Origin: Microdochium bolleyi
Lineage: Eukaryota; Ascomycota; Sordariomycetes; Xylariales; Microdochiaceae
NCBI GenBank assembly: GCA_001566295.1
Contig: KQ964247.1
Location: forward strand, 2,480,001 to 2,544,000
Length of the DNA: 64,000 nt
Direction: 5' to 3'
The position numbers and the translations under genes are program-made. Of this stretch, positions 23,042-35,043 are shown one piece after another. The notes beneath the pieces were generated by a model, which was given only the letters and a program-made list of their open reading frames with translations, had not been told where the DNA came from and ran no database searches. Numbering within the stretch: the stretch's first letter is position 1; each line of letters begins with the position of its first letter.

Positions 23042-24301
23042 CTAGTCGGATGGAGGCGCCTGACTGCGACGCATCTTCTCAGCCTCGAGGTTTTCGTACA
23101 GTAGGAACAAGGCCGTCTCGTTGGCCTTCGCAGATCCCATGATGGTGAACATCCGCTCGCCGGTGTCGTCGTGTGGTGCCTGTTGAGCATCGTTAGTGGA
23201 CACGGGGGACTAGTTGGCAAATCTCTCTTGGCCCACGACTTACCTTTGCAATAGAGATGCGTGCGCCGGATGTCTTGCGAATATCACTGATCTTGCTGCC
23301 GGCTCGGCCAATTATGCAGCCTACCATGTCTGCAGGGATGCTGATGTTTTGGGTCTGGATCTCCTCCCCATTCTCGTCGTGCGTCGGGATGCCACGCGTG
23401 GCGGCATCCGAATCAGATCGCCGGTTGAATGGACGTCCGCCACCATTGCTACTGAAATCGGCACCGTTGCCGGTGCGCAAGACACGAGAGCTGCCATACG
23501 AGTTGTAAGCCGGCGCGCCGGTGGAGCTAGCGGCTGTAGGAGGTAGTGAGCCAGTACTACCAGGGCCGGTGCGCACGAGCGGGTTGTAGAGAATCGTGCC
23601 GGTTCCGCGCTGCCAGTCGTCGACGAGACATTTGGAGATCTCCCAAACAGCCAGCTGAATACCTTCCGGTGTGCCCTGGACCTCGACGATGCGTTCGGTC
23701 GACTGAGGCAGCATCTCTTTCTGCGCCACCATGCGAACTTGGGAGACGTCCTGGATGTGCTTGATTTTCAGACCAGACTTGCCGATGATTGTGCCCATCT
23801 GGTTGTGAGAGATGAGGAGCTTGATGGCTAGATTTTGGCGTACGTGATGAGAAACTGACCAAGTGTGTACGCGCGGACGGGCGTGAACTTACGATGTGTT
23901 CCCGTGTTTTGTACGACGCCACCCATGCCGACAGCTGGAGCACCCTCAAGAAGGGACCGAGCCACGAGCGCGTAGGCCTTCGCGACCGGTTCACAGCCAC
24001 CAGTAATGGTGAGCACGCGATCATGAACTCCTTGCACAACCTTGCTCACACCAGCCTTGACACCGGTCTCATCCCGCAAGTCTGCCACGTTCTTGCCCCC
24101 TTTGCCGATAATGACGCCAGCTTCCTTAGACGAGACGAGGGCTCTGAGGGTGAGCTGCGAGACAGCATACTCCTCGTCGGTTCGTGGCGCAGGCTCGCCA
24201 TCCGGGCCAAGACGTGGCTCGCCGTCGTCCAGCTTCAGATGGTCCATAGATGAGAGCACATCACTGCCGTTCGAGGCCTGGGCGTCTTGAGTTGCAGACA
24301 T
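23042..24301 (-). CDS. Triple KH-domain RNA-binding protein (PCBP/Rnc1/Pbp2-like)
   Basis: Exons 24301-23893, 23827-23244 and 23179-23042 (minus) give 376 residues. The joins rebuild THPIKLLISHNQMGTIIGK and ISIAKAPHDDTGERMFTIMG. Three KH domains are visible, each with its GxxG loop: IIGKGGKN near residue 65, IIGKSGLK near 150 and IIGRAGSK near 300. A Gly/Ser-rich linker separates KH2 and KH3. Proteins with this layout (fission yeast Rnc1, budding yeast Pbp2/Hek2, animal poly(C)-binding proteins) bind C- or U-rich mRNA elements and control stability, localisation or translation. Which of these it does here is not shown. The N terminus is acidic and Ser-rich. The gene has a long CT-rich leader. 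Confidence 0.9.
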
Positions 24302-25752
24302 GTCGGCTGGAGGAGGCCGGATGATCGGCGGAGAGCGCGAGTCGAAGGTCAGGTGGGAGGGCTACAAGTTCGATGCAGCTGAGAGACGCGACAAAAACAA
24401 GTCTCGTGCGTGTCGGGAAAGTTGGATGCACGTCGACAGGTGCGGAGGGAAGAGGTCGAGACAATGACCTGTTACAATGGTAGGAAAAGTTGCGGTAACT
24501 GCTATGGTGGACCGGTTAGCTCTGATACGACATGCGCTGCGGGGGTCGCTTCGAACCAGGTCCAGCACCCAATTGACTCTGTGACGTATTGCGGGAGAGC
24601 CCAGAGGACCTAGTATAGAACACGCCAAGACTCCCCACGTTACGGCCCGTGGAGCAGCGTACATAAGTCTCGTGGGTATTGTTGCCACATACACAAGTCC
24701 AGCAACAGTGCGCAGAGCAACGACAGCGGGAGCAATTGGGTCCGGCTTCAGCTGAGAGGGCAGGAAGTGACGGATGAGGTTCGTGAGGGGTGTCACTGCT
24801 ACACACCTTTACGCGGACGCTCGCGGAGCCTGCATGGATGGACAAGCGGGGGTGACCGGCCAGCACCGCTCGGCTCATATGCAGAGACGCGGTCCGTTGT
24901 GTGCTTCCGGAAGATCCGCTTTCGACGTTAGTCGTTGAGGCGAGAGTGAGACTTGTACGTGAGGCCCTCCTGGTTCGCAAAGGATTGCGTGGTCGTGATC
25001 ACCAACGGGTACTGGTGGAAGAATGGCTGTGTTGCAGAGGACAAGACAAGAGCAGACGGAGCAGCAACAGAGAGCCAGCTCAAGTACCGGAGAGAGGGGT
25101 GGAGAGGGTTGAGGGGTGGTGGAGCCGGCGAGGAGTGGATGGGGAGAGATGGGTCTTGGGGTATCAGCCTGAGAAGACGACGGCTGGATGAGGAGACGAA
25201 GGGGAAGAGTGAAGTCAACAACAATGCATCGAGGGACGGCCCAGAGATGGGTTGGGATGCGGGCAGGCAGGGCAGGAAGGAGCTGCAAGTTCGAGGCCGC
25301 GTTTGGGGCCTGTGAGTGGGCAACACCGACATGACCTCTGCCAGCACAAGGCAGGAGCGCGCTGCCAGGGACCAACCCGCATCAAATGTCAACAAGCCAA
25401 GGTGTGCCGGTGGTCTCCCCTGCCTCAGCATCGCGCGCGGCCGTCACACAACCTCCCAATACTGCATCGCACCAACCACAGACGACCGCGCGGCCATTCC
25501 TGGACTGGGAGGCTGGGAGTCTGTGACCAGTGCAGGCACTCGCGTCCACTCCCCTCAGGGTCCCTGCTCGATTCAGCGCATCGCACCGCCCTTCTCCGGT
25601 TCGGACGCTTTGTCACTTACAGACCTGTCAATTGCTGGTTATGATTCGGCACCCAGACGCTCACTCATGTCGACGGGCACGCCCCACTGCATTACAAAGG
25701 TGAGGCAATCTCAAGGGTTTCTGGTTAACCACAATTGAGGCACGAAGTAGGG
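24302..25752 (-). other. Promoter and probable long leader of the KH gene
   Basis: No protein-coding gene is supported. The minus strand is pyrimidine-rich at 25090-25220. An open frame of about 144 codons on the minus strand ends at 24362, shortly before the KH start, but has no recognisable content. Confidence 0.45.
25090..25220 (-). promoter_or_regulatory. Minus-strand pyrimidine-rich tract upstream of the KH gene
   Basis: The plus strand is a run of G and A with few pyrimidines, so the transcribed-direction strand of the KH gene is C/T-rich, as is common near fungal transcription starts. Position relative to the true start is unknown. Confidence 0.35.
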
Positions 25753-27091
25753 TCATGCAGCCCTTGAAGGGACAGAAGCCTTGAACAACCGTGCCCTCTT
25801 CCAATCCGCGCGCTCCATCTTCTCTCGTTCCCCAGTCAACTTCCACTCCAGATACGTTGCTTCTCCATCCAGCATCCTAATTTTGTCGCCTTCCAGCTTC
25901 TCGTATAGGGCCCAGTCGTCGAGCTGGGATGGCTTCGGGACCTGCTGCGTCTCCTCCATCGACTTCTGGCCAGCAACTCTTTCCAGCGTGAGGACCAGTC
26001 GGTGGATACCTGTGCTTTCATCGAGCTTGTGCCCATATTGCCTGATCAGGTAGCTGTGCGAACGCATTATCAGCGGCAAATACATCACGACGTTCGACCA
26101 AAAAATGCCTCATAGACTTACAGCCCATCGTACCTCAGCCCTGCTTGAGGCGCGAAGATACTCTTGAGGCCATGACCCCGCAAGATGCGAACTTGTCGAC
26201 CAACTTGGGATATAAGTGAGACGTGCATGTCATGCGCAGGTCCTTCTCGGATATACTGCAGCGTCTTGCCGAATGCAAGCTCTTCTCTCCCGGACAACAG
26301 TGGCAGAGCAGGGATGCCATAGCGGCCTTTGGTCAGCTTTTCAGAGGAGCTTGCCACTATGCCATCACGCTCTGCACAAGTGATGTTGAGCCACCAGCTG
26401 GCGATGACTTGTCAGCTTATTAAAAGACCACGGCCACGGCGAGTGACGCGGGGACTCACTGTCCTGGTTCGAACTGCTGGTTGCCCTCGATCTCCGAGAC
26501 AGGGCCAGCACATATCGTCTGCCACTTGTGCAGGTTGTAGATCATAGATGCGTTGAACGACACATCTTTCAAGTGCCCCCCCTCCACCATGACGGCGCAT
26601 CTTCTCTGGTCTAGCATGAAGTATTGCTCTCGATATCGACGCCTCCATGCCCGGCGCAGGTTCTTAGCATTCGAAATGTCCACGCGGAAGCTGAGGGCCA
26701 TGTGTGCCGAGAGCTTTGTGACTTTGCCCGTCTCGGCATAGTCGAGCAGGTCGTTGAGTAACTTATCGAGCCGAGCATACTGGATGCGTTTGAGGTCGAG
26801 CATCGGACATGTCTTGTCTTCGTCTCGTAACGCAGCATGTAGGAAGTTGCTCAGCTTCTCGTGGCAGGGTCCGAGGTTGCTGTCGTGGGAGAGCGACATT
26901 CGCACGGAATCGGACAGCTCCAGTAAGGAACCCTGGTCACATTGGATGTCCATCGTCGTTGGTGAACGCGAGCACCTGCCATCTTCCACTACCTTGTCAG
27001 TATCGTCATACTCCGAGGCGTGAATGTCAACGCGGCGATTCACCTTCCCAGAGAGCGGGACGCTTGCAGATGCTCCGGTCGCCCCGTCCAT
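25753..27091 (-). CDS. Divergent SRA-YDG domain protein
   Basis: Exons 27091-26460, 26397-26122 and 26053-25753 (minus) give 402 residues. Both introns have clean sites (GTGAGT with AGCTGAC branch; GTAAGT with GCTGATAA branch) and restore frame. The first 150 residues are predicted helical with an Arg-rich patch (NLRRAWRRRYREQYF). From about residue 165 the chain follows the SAD/SRA order: GIVASSS near 223, PLLSGREE near 243, VRILRGHG at 280-287, LRYDGLYLIRQYG at 298-310, and a closing VLTLERVAGQ near 320. SRA domains bind methylated or hemimethylated DNA in UHRF1 and plant SUVH proteins. Here the usual GGYEDD...YTGSGG base-flipping segment is replaced, so methyl recognition is doubtful. The start is the first ATG after a likely leader intron acceptor at 27126. 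Confidence 0.65.
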
Positions 27092-28424
27092 CGAGGTTGA
27101 AATGTCGTATAGTTGGAGTCAGGACCTGAGAACGGAGCATGATCAGCGAATCTCAGGCCTACTGAGGTTGTGTTGCCGCGACTTGCATGTGTCATGATGA
27201 AGTCTCGCTGTCGGCTGCTACCATTCAACCCTTCGCCGGGGATCATCAACAGTGACGGGTTGAGCGAGCGCCTGTCTCTGGTGGCACGCGCAGTGCGATT
27301 GCGCACTGCTGAACGTTCTAGAACACTCATAGTGGTGGCAAGGTTGTAAGCAGCCCCCAGTGTGCATACGAGGGTAGATTTAGTAAAACATGTCAGTGTG
27401 TCGTTATGAAGACAGGCCGAGGCGAGGATAGGATATTGTGCCAGCCGTAGAGGTTATGAGGAGAAGACGACGTGGTCAAGCAGGCCCCTGGCGGGCACTG
27501 TCTGAAGTATCATGGCGACCACAAACAAACAAGCGCCATGTCGATTGGAGAGCTATGTTGCTGGAAGTCATGAAGACGAGTGTCTGAGAAGGTGCGGAGT
27601 GTCGGTGGGATGGGCAATCATGCTCGGAAGGAACATTGCGGCGACGCACGACGGATTGTCCACTCTCGAGGGAAGCAAACGGCGGCATCTTGTGGCCGTG
27701 TTTGCCAGCAATATTCAGAAATAGATCGTGCATCTCGCGAATCCCGCAATCCATGCTAGGTCCAGGCATTCCGACCATCAGTTTGGCAGATACTGAGCAT
27801 TGCTCTATCTCAGTGCCAATCTAATGCACAAGTCAAGCTAGGACATGGATCTCCGATCCGTTGAAATGAGGGCACCGCCACGCAGAACATAGGAGAAGCG
27901 GTCTTAAGTCAACAGAGATTGTGCAACAGAAGTACGGCATAGCCGAAACACACGGCGCTGCGGGTTGTGTCAATTTTCATCATTGCCTGTTTTGAACTTG
28001 CCCAGCATGACGTGTATAAGTCGTCAAAAGCTCCAAACTGGGTTTTTGTGCAGGCGTCGCCCTCAGTGCTGGGATCCAATAACAGCCAGTTTACATGCAT
28101 CACAGACACCTTCATCATGAGCACAGGGTTCACCCCCTTTTCCCGACTGTGTCGAGGACTGAGCTCGACCTGCTGAATGGCATCACGATAGGGATCTCCT
28201 TGGCACAAAGTCAGAAGACAGATCTGATGGCTCAGAGGCCCCACTCGGCGATCGTGGCGTTGCTCGGCGGTGGTAAACGTTACCCGATGAGAATATCCAT
28301 TGACGGACCGACAGCTTTGGCTCTCCATGTTGACTTCGTGTCCAACTTGTGACTTCACCATCAATCGCCTGCTCATTTTGGTCGAATCGCTCAGTATTTC
28401 GACTCACTGCAGATTTTGCTCACA
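27092..28424. other. Divergent interval between the SRA-YDG and ABM genes
   Basis: Next to 27091 the minus strand carries a branch-like CTGATC (27141-27146) and a TTCTCAG acceptor ending at 27126, which suggests a spliced 5' leader for the SRA gene. An open frame from 27330 to 27040 overlaps it but cannot be joined in frame by a good intron. The rest shows nothing I can support. Confidence 0.45.
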
Positions 28425-28929
28425 ATGTCTGGAAACCTCGCGCTCACCGCCGTCATCACCCTCAAGGCTGGGAAGGAGAAGCGAGTAAGTGCCCCGTGCC
28501 CCCCTGGGCTCTGCTTTGCCCAGGTGACACCGACCGCTAACGTCGAGAAACAGTTCTTTGAGCTCTTCCAGAATTGTGCCGACTACACAACCAAGAATGA
28601 GCCCTTTGTCCTCATCTACGAGCTGTCGCAGGCTGGTCCAGAGCAGGGGGGCAAGCTCACAGACGTAGTCGTCCGCGAAGTGTAAGTCTGTCCAATCTAG
28701 GAGCCAGAGAGAAAGTGGACGAGATCACCCCAGGCGAGCAGTCCCGACGGGCGGACCTCGGCTAATACAGCGGGAGCATAGCTACGAGAACCAGGCGGGC
28801 TTTGAGAAACACATGGCCAGCGGACCCGTCAAGGCGATGATCGAGGCCATGGGCAAGGAGGATCTCGTCGAGTCGTCAAGGATTGTGTGGCAGCAACCGC
28901 CCAAGATTGGCTTCAGCTCGAGGCTGTAG
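28425..28929 (+). CDS. Small antibiotic-biosynthesis-monooxygenase (ABM) fold protein
   Basis: Exons 28425-28484, 28554-28681 and 28782-28929 give 111 residues. The pattern is that of ABM-domain proteins, which are ferredoxin-like dimers of about 100 residues: a first strand (ALTAVITLKAGKEKR), helix (FFELFQNCADYTTKNEP), strands (FVLIYELSQ) and the signature YENQAGFEKHMASGPVKAMIEAMG helix with its conserved His. The last strand is IVWQQPPKIGFSSRL. The family includes quinol monooxygenases and haem-degrading enzymes, but single-domain fungal members are usually of unknown substrate. Intron 1 is 69 nt, a multiple of three, and has no in-frame stop. Confidence 0.8.
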
Positions 28930-29471
28930 AGGGCGATGGCAGCAAGGACCGGGGCGAATCGCCGCACCAGCGTACAAGACAGACGATGCTTTGTGCTGGG
29001 GCGGCAAGTGAATCGAGAGTCCCACAAGCATGGGTGCGATGACGATGAAAGGAAGACAAAATGATGGAGATAGAGGTGTTAAACTACCTATCCAAGACGG
29101 AGAAGACACAACAGCTACTCAATGATGGCATTGCTCGCACCATGTGAGATTGGTGAACTCGACCTGGATCTCGGGCGCAAGGGCGGTGCATCCTGATTGC
29201 ATCTGGGGTGCTTGTACCAATGCAGCCTAGCGAACTTGGCCCCTGTCTGTTTTATGGGGCGTCGCTCGCCGACTTTTATTTTCTTTGGCAACAACCTTCC
29301 AGGTTAGCCAACCACGCCACAGTACATGCAAGTGGTCTGGTCCAGAGTCCTCCAACATAACTCGTTGCATCTGGCAATACGACTCACCCACTCAATATTG
29401 TCTCTGGGGCTTCTTGGATATTGTCAATTGCAACATATCACAAAAGGGAATCTTCTTGCCGCTCAACTGGA
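28930..29471. other. Intergenic between the ABM gene and PUS7
   Basis: Nothing coding is supported; it holds the ABM gene 3' flank and the PUS7 promoter. Confidence 0.5.
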
Positions 29472-31988
29472 ATGGCTACTCACACTGCCATGGCCCAGGG
29501 TGGCGACGCCTCGCTGCGTGACACCTTGGAGCAACGCATCGGCATCACCCACTTTGTTTCATCGAGAGAGCACAGCTGGAATGGCTCAATACGCACCAGG
29601 TTAGTCAGACGAGTCAGCACGTGATGTTGCCTCCATCTGTCGACAAATGTGCTGATGACAGCCTATCAGATACACTGATTTCCAGGTCAACGAGATCAAC
29701 AAAGCTGGCGAGGTGGTTCACCTCAAGGAGTTCTATGCAAGCGCAAAGGACTTTGCGAAAGCTGTTAGTTTGAACGGATGCCCCTGGTGAAAGGAAGGAC
29801 TTTCGGTATTGACATGGCTGCGAAGGAATCATCACGTCACGGATCGCAGAACACAACGGGTCTGGAGCAGTCCCAGGCTCCAACTCCAGCCGAGAGCACA
29901 TCAGAAGCTCCCAAAGCTGGCGAGGCTCAGCTGCAAGACCAAGAAGCTCAAATCAAGCAACCCGAGGCCTCTGTGGACGGTCCCACTGCTTCTAACCGAG
30001 TTCTTCTTGCTGAACTGGTTGGCGCCGAGACAGCAGAACAGCTGTTCGGCCTGCACGAGAAGACCATCCAGGATCCCAAAGCTAAAGCTCAGAACCACGG
30101 CACAGTGCACATAAACGCCATTGAGGACAAGAAGACGCGATCCCGTGTGCATACTGTAAGGAAACATCACCGAACCTGCGACATTCGGCCAATTACTAAT
30201 GCCAAATAGGAAATACGACGCATCTTCGGCGGCAAGATCGACACAGCAACCGGGAGTGAGAACACCATTAGAGCAGCTGCGGCCGGTGGCAAAGGCCAGC
30301 GCCGGCCTGACAACGATCGCGTCCGCGGGCCTCGCCAGGATGATTCGCAGCACAAAGGCAAATTCCTGCACTTCTCCCTGTACAAGGAGAATAGGGAGAC
30401 CATGGATGCCGTAGGGCAGCTGGCGCGCGTGCTCAACCTTAAGAACAAGGACTTTGGCACAGCGGGAACGAAAGACAGGCGAGCGGTCACGGTCCAGCGA
30501 GTCAGCATCAAAGGACGCAACCCCTCATCGCTCGTCTTCATCAACAACAACCGCATACCTGGCGTAAAGATTGGGGATTTCACGTACGAGGAACAGCCCT
30601 TAAGGTTAGGTGCACATGGCGGAAACGAGTTCGTCATAGTTCTGAAGAACTGCGCATTCGATGGAACTGAGGGCATGTCCTTTGACGAGATCCTCAATGT
30701 TGCCAAAACTACAACCGAGGCAGCGTTGGCGTCAACCCAGCAGAAGGGTTTCCTCAACTACTTTGGCACTCAAAGATTCGGAACTCATGAGATTGGAACT
30801 CAGGACATTGGCATCAAGATCTTAAAGGAAGACTTTGAAGGTGCTGTTAAGAGCCTGCTCGCGTACGATCCCTCATTGCTCAACGCGCCGGAGCCGAAAG
30901 AGGGCGAGTGGACGCGGAACGACGACGTCATGCGGGCGAAGGCATGTGCAGAGTTCCTGACCACCGGCAATGTCCAGGCTGCCATCAAGATCCTCCCAAG
31001 ACGATGCCAGGCAGAGTACAACATGATGCGCCACCTCGAGAAACAGTCCAAGGACTATATCGGTGCCATACAGTCCATCAACAGAGGTATGCGCACCATG
31101 TATGTCCACGCGTACCAATCCCTGGTGTGGAACTTCGCAGCCAGCAAGCGATGGGAACTGTTTGGCGACCGTGTAGTGAAGGGAGACCTCATCATCGAGC
31201 AGCCGGACGCGACTGCCAAGCCGACCCAGGTCGAACCCGATGAGGTGGATGAGGAGAACATCCACCTCCAGGCGGCCAATCCTGCCTCCGAGTCCGCACA
31301 GGACTTCGAGCGAGCGCGGCCGCTCACGGAGGAAGAGGCCAGCGGTGGCAAGTACAGCATCTTCGATATTGTGCTGCCGACGCCTGGCTTCGATATCGTA
31401 TACCCAGCCAATGAGATCGGCCAGTTCTACGTCGACTTCATGGCTGAAGAGGCAAATGGTGCTCTGGATCCACACAACATGCGTCGTCGCCACAGAGACT
31501 TCAGTCTGCCCGGCTCCTACAGAAAGGTCATGGGCAACTTCATCAGAGAGCCCTCCATTTCGGTCCAGGCCTACAACGACGATCTTGAACAGCTCGTGCC
31601 GACAGATTTGGACTTAATTCTGCAGCGTCAGGGTAAGACAAAGTCAGAGCAACGTGTCGTATATCCGAGGGGTGAGAGACGGAAGGCGGAAGACTCAGTA
31701 CAAGAGGATGAGCCAAGCAACAAGAAGGCCAAGACCACGGACGAGGCCACTGCTAGCACAGGGGAAATCTCCGTGGCCACCCAAGATGAGCAACAAAGCT
31801 CTACTGAGCCTCAGGAGTCACTGGCAGTGCGCCACGCACCCGGCACAGCCGAACCGGTTGCGGTTGCGGAAAAGAAAATCGCAGTGATTCTCCGTATCGC
31901 CCTGGACACTAGTCAATACGCGACGATGGCGATCAGGGAGCTGCAAGGTCCGTACCGTGGCACTAAGAGGGTCGAACAAGTGGAGTAG
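29472..31988 (+). CDS. PUS7: tRNA/RNA pseudouridine synthase Pus7 (TruD family)
   Basis: Exons 29472-29599, 29670-29763, 29826-30155 and 30210-31988 give 776 residues, all joins in phase. Pus7 converts uridine to pseudouridine in tRNAs, U2 snRNA, 5S rRNA and mRNAs. The N terminus (IGITHFVSS, then YTDFQVNEIN) starts the fold. The catalytic Asp is at about residue 273 in the hallmark GTAGTKDRRAVTVQ. The TRUD insertion domain follows, with the QRFG-type segment NYFGTQRFGTHEIGT downstream of the catalytic loop. Low-complexity acidic and Gln/Glu stretches sit near residues 75-170 and in the C-terminal quarter. The third intron acceptor (29825) ends in AAG rather than the usual CAG or TAG. A second in-frame ATG at 29490 is an alternative start. 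Confidence 0.92.
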
Positions 31989-32471
31989 ACTACACAGATC
32001 GATATAGTAATCGTTCAACTGATGACGAGATTTAAGCGTGTATCCTGGCAGCTGGACGAGAGGTCCTCATGAATTCCGGAGTCTGTTTCATGAGGGGAAA
32101 AGTAGGCAAATAACTGAACTTCGAAAGCGGTCGGACTCTGCAGGCAGCGACTGATTTTGCCAGGTGCCACCTCAGCGTGAGGACCAGGCGTTCTTGATAT
32201 CTGGAATGACCCGTCAGCTACACGACCCTGGACATTGTGGATTCGGAGAGGGTGGGTCGCTCCCGTCCATGGAATATTACCGATTGGCTGCATCGCTGAC
32301 TCATCCGCTATTCGTCATCAATTTAGCCCTGTGAAGCTGCGACTCAAGACCTTCCAGGCATCGACCCTCCTCAGCATCAGTTCTTTCCTCGACACCATCG
32401 CCTCACAACAGACTGTACTCCGGTCGCCTTTTCGACGCCATAGCTCGCGGTCCGTGGGACTATTGGTCGAC
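31989..32471. other. Intergenic between PUS7 and SSL2
   Basis: No gene is visible. It contains the PUS7 3' flank and SSL2 promoter. Confidence 0.5.
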
Positions 32472-35043
32472 ATGCCTGTGAAGCGCAAAGCCTCCGCAAG
32501 TGAGTCTTTCTGCTGCGCGGCGTCGTCGACCTGGCTAACGCTTCTGCTTCCATGAAGACGTTGTAGGCGCTGCCAAATCTGGCCGAGCATCTGCCGCATC
32601 CACGCCGGGACCTGCAACGCCGCGCGAAATCGATAGCGACGATGAAGGCGACGCCGAGGCCCTCGAGGTGCCTGCCGACAATGAGGAGCAGCTCCAGAAC
32701 GCCGTCGATCGCTTCTCCCTGGCGGCCTACCAGGACCGGTCTGTCCGTGGGCCCATCGACAGTGCCTCGAGGTACTTTGGCGACAACGGCAAACGTGACT
32801 TCTCGTACCTGCCGCTGAAGCCAGACTACAAGAGCCGCCCGATATGGATCGATCCCCAGCGAGGACGGATCATTCTCGAGAACTTTAGTGCCCTGGCCGA
32901 GCAGGCGAAGGACTTTCTCATCACTGTCGCCGAGCCTCTATCACGACCGACATTCCTTCACGAATACTCCTTAACAACGCATAGTCTGTACGCCGCTGTC
33001 TCCGTCGGCTTGCAGCCGCAGGATATTGTCAACACCCTCGAACGATTCTCGAAGACGCCGTTACCCCCGTCGATTTCGGGTTTCATACAGAGCTGCGCGT
33101 CCAGTTACGGCAAGGTCAAACTCGTCATCAAGGACAACAAGTACTTCATCGAGAGCAATGACCCGGACGTACTTCAGAAGCTCCTCAAGGACCCCGTCAT
33201 CGGACCATGTCGTGTTCAGGGCACGGAGACTGTCACTACCGCTCCTTCAATGGTCGGGCTCGTCATCCCTGGTACCTCGAACGCTGCCGGTGTGCAGCAA
33301 GCAGCAATCAACAAGGGCGAGAAGCGGGAAGGCGAGCAGCAAGATGGAGACAAGGCCGAGAACCCATATGATGCCCTGCGAGAGGACGACGACGATGATG
33401 ACAACTCGGAGGCGGTGCATGCATTTGAGATACCAGACACCGCGGTCGAGATAGTGCAGAAGCGCTGCCTGGAGATCCAGTATCCTATGCTGGAGGAGTA
33501 CGACTTCCGTAACGACGACAAGAACGCGAACCTGGAAATCGACCTCCGGCCAGCGACACAGATCCGAAGCTACCAGGAGAAGAGTCTAAGTAAGATGTTT
33601 GGTAATGGGCGTGCCAAGAGTGGTATTATTGTGCTTCCCTGTGGAGCGGGCAAGACGTTGGTCGGTATTACCGCTGCTTGCACGATCAAGAAGGGAGCTA
33701 TTGTGCTGTGCACCAGCACCATGTCAGCACATCAATGGCGACAGGAGTTCTTGAAGTGGTGCAATATCAGGCCCGAAGATATTGCTGTGTTTACTGCAGA
33801 CAGTAAGCAACGATTCCCGGGAAACACAGGTATCATCGTTACAACATATCCTATGGTTACCCAATCCGGCAAGCGAGCACACGACTCCCAGAAGATGATG
33901 GATTTCCTTACACAGCGCGAGTGGGGTCTCATGCTTCTGGACGAGGTGCACGTCGTCCCCGCCAACATCTTCAGAAAGGTGTCGAGTCAGATCAAGAGTC
34001 ATTCGAAGCTCGGTCTGACCGCCACGCTGCTTCGTGAGGATGATAAGATTCAAGATCTGAACTTCCTTATCGGCCCGAAATTGTACGAGGCGAACTGGAT
34101 GGAGCTATCAGAGCAAGGGCACATCGCTCGTGTGCAGTGTGCCGAAGTATGGTGCCCGATGACGACAGAGTTCTACGATGAGTATCTCCGTAGTCCAGAT
34201 CGCGGACTCAAATCGAACCTCTACGTCATGAACCCGCGCAAGATCCAAGCCTGTCAGTTCCTTATCAAATATCATGAGGATAGAGGCGACAAGGTCATTG
34301 TCTTCTCGGACAATGTCTATGCTCTTGAACACGTCGCGAAGTCACTTGGGAAGGCGTATATCTGCGGATCCACCCCCAACGCTGAGCGCATGTATATTCT
34401 GGAGAACTTCCAGCACAACCCTCTGGTTAAGACCGTGTTCCTGTCGAAGATTGGCGATACGTCGCTCGACTTGCCAGAGGCGACCTGCCTAATCCAAATC
34501 TCGTCCCACTACGGTTCCCGACGTCAGGAGGCACAGCGCCTAGGTCGTATTCTGCGAGCCAAGCGCAGATCCGACGAAGGCTTCAACGCATTCTTCTACT
34601 CTCTGGTGTCGAAGGATACCGCCGAAATGTACTACTCGACGAAGCGGCAGGCCTTCCTGGTGGACCAGGGCTACTCGTTTAAGGTCATCACGCAGCTGGC
34701 AGGCATGGACCAGATGGAGGGGCTCGTCTTCAGTACGCCGCAGGCGCGCCGGGAGCTGTTGCAGAAGGTTATTGTCGACACGGAAGCCAAGCGCGCCGAT
34801 GATAACGAGGACGTGACGGACGACCTCTTCTGGTCGGCCGGCATCAAGAAGAAGAACAAGCGCGCGGGCGCACGGCGCACTGCAGGCACGCTGGGCGAGC
34901 TCAGCGGCGGGCAGGACATGGCGTACATTGAGCAGCGCAAGGGTGTCAACAAGACGCTCAAGAAGAAGCCCACGTCGAATGCGTGGTTCAAGAAGTTTGG
35001 GCGCGAGCAGAAGAAGTTCCAGGATGCACAGCAGGGGCAGTGA
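32472..35043 (+). CDS. SSL2: TFIIH DNA translocase/helicase Ssl2 (XPB/ERCC3)
   Basis: Exons 32472-32499 and 32567-35043 give 834 residues, close to the 843 of budding yeast Ssl2. This ATP-driven subunit of TFIIH opens promoters and acts in nucleotide excision repair. The N-terminal domain (DFSYLPLKPDYKSRPIWI) is followed by helicase motifs: Walker A GAGKT at about 369-373, DEVH box at about 468-471, the TATLLREDDKI segment that contains the XPB RED motif, and motif VI QRLGRILRAKRR near 666. The C-terminal tail is basic. Two in-frame acceptors lie 9 nt apart (AAG ending 32557, TAG ending 32566); I used the TAG because it fits the consensus better. Confidence 0.95.

Noticed and set aside
24520..24575. 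Possible tRNA on the minus strand (GGTTCGAAG)
   Set aside because: The T-stem flanking bases do not pair and no acceptor or anticodon stem could be built.
24362..24796. 144-codon frame upstream of the KH gene
   Set aside because: It lies in the likely leader of the KH gene and has no recognisable protein content; at best a long uORF.
27040..27330. Upstream coding exon for the SRA gene
   Set aside because: I could not find a donor/acceptor pair that joins it in frame; an in-frame TGA follows the best acceptor, so it is treated as leader.
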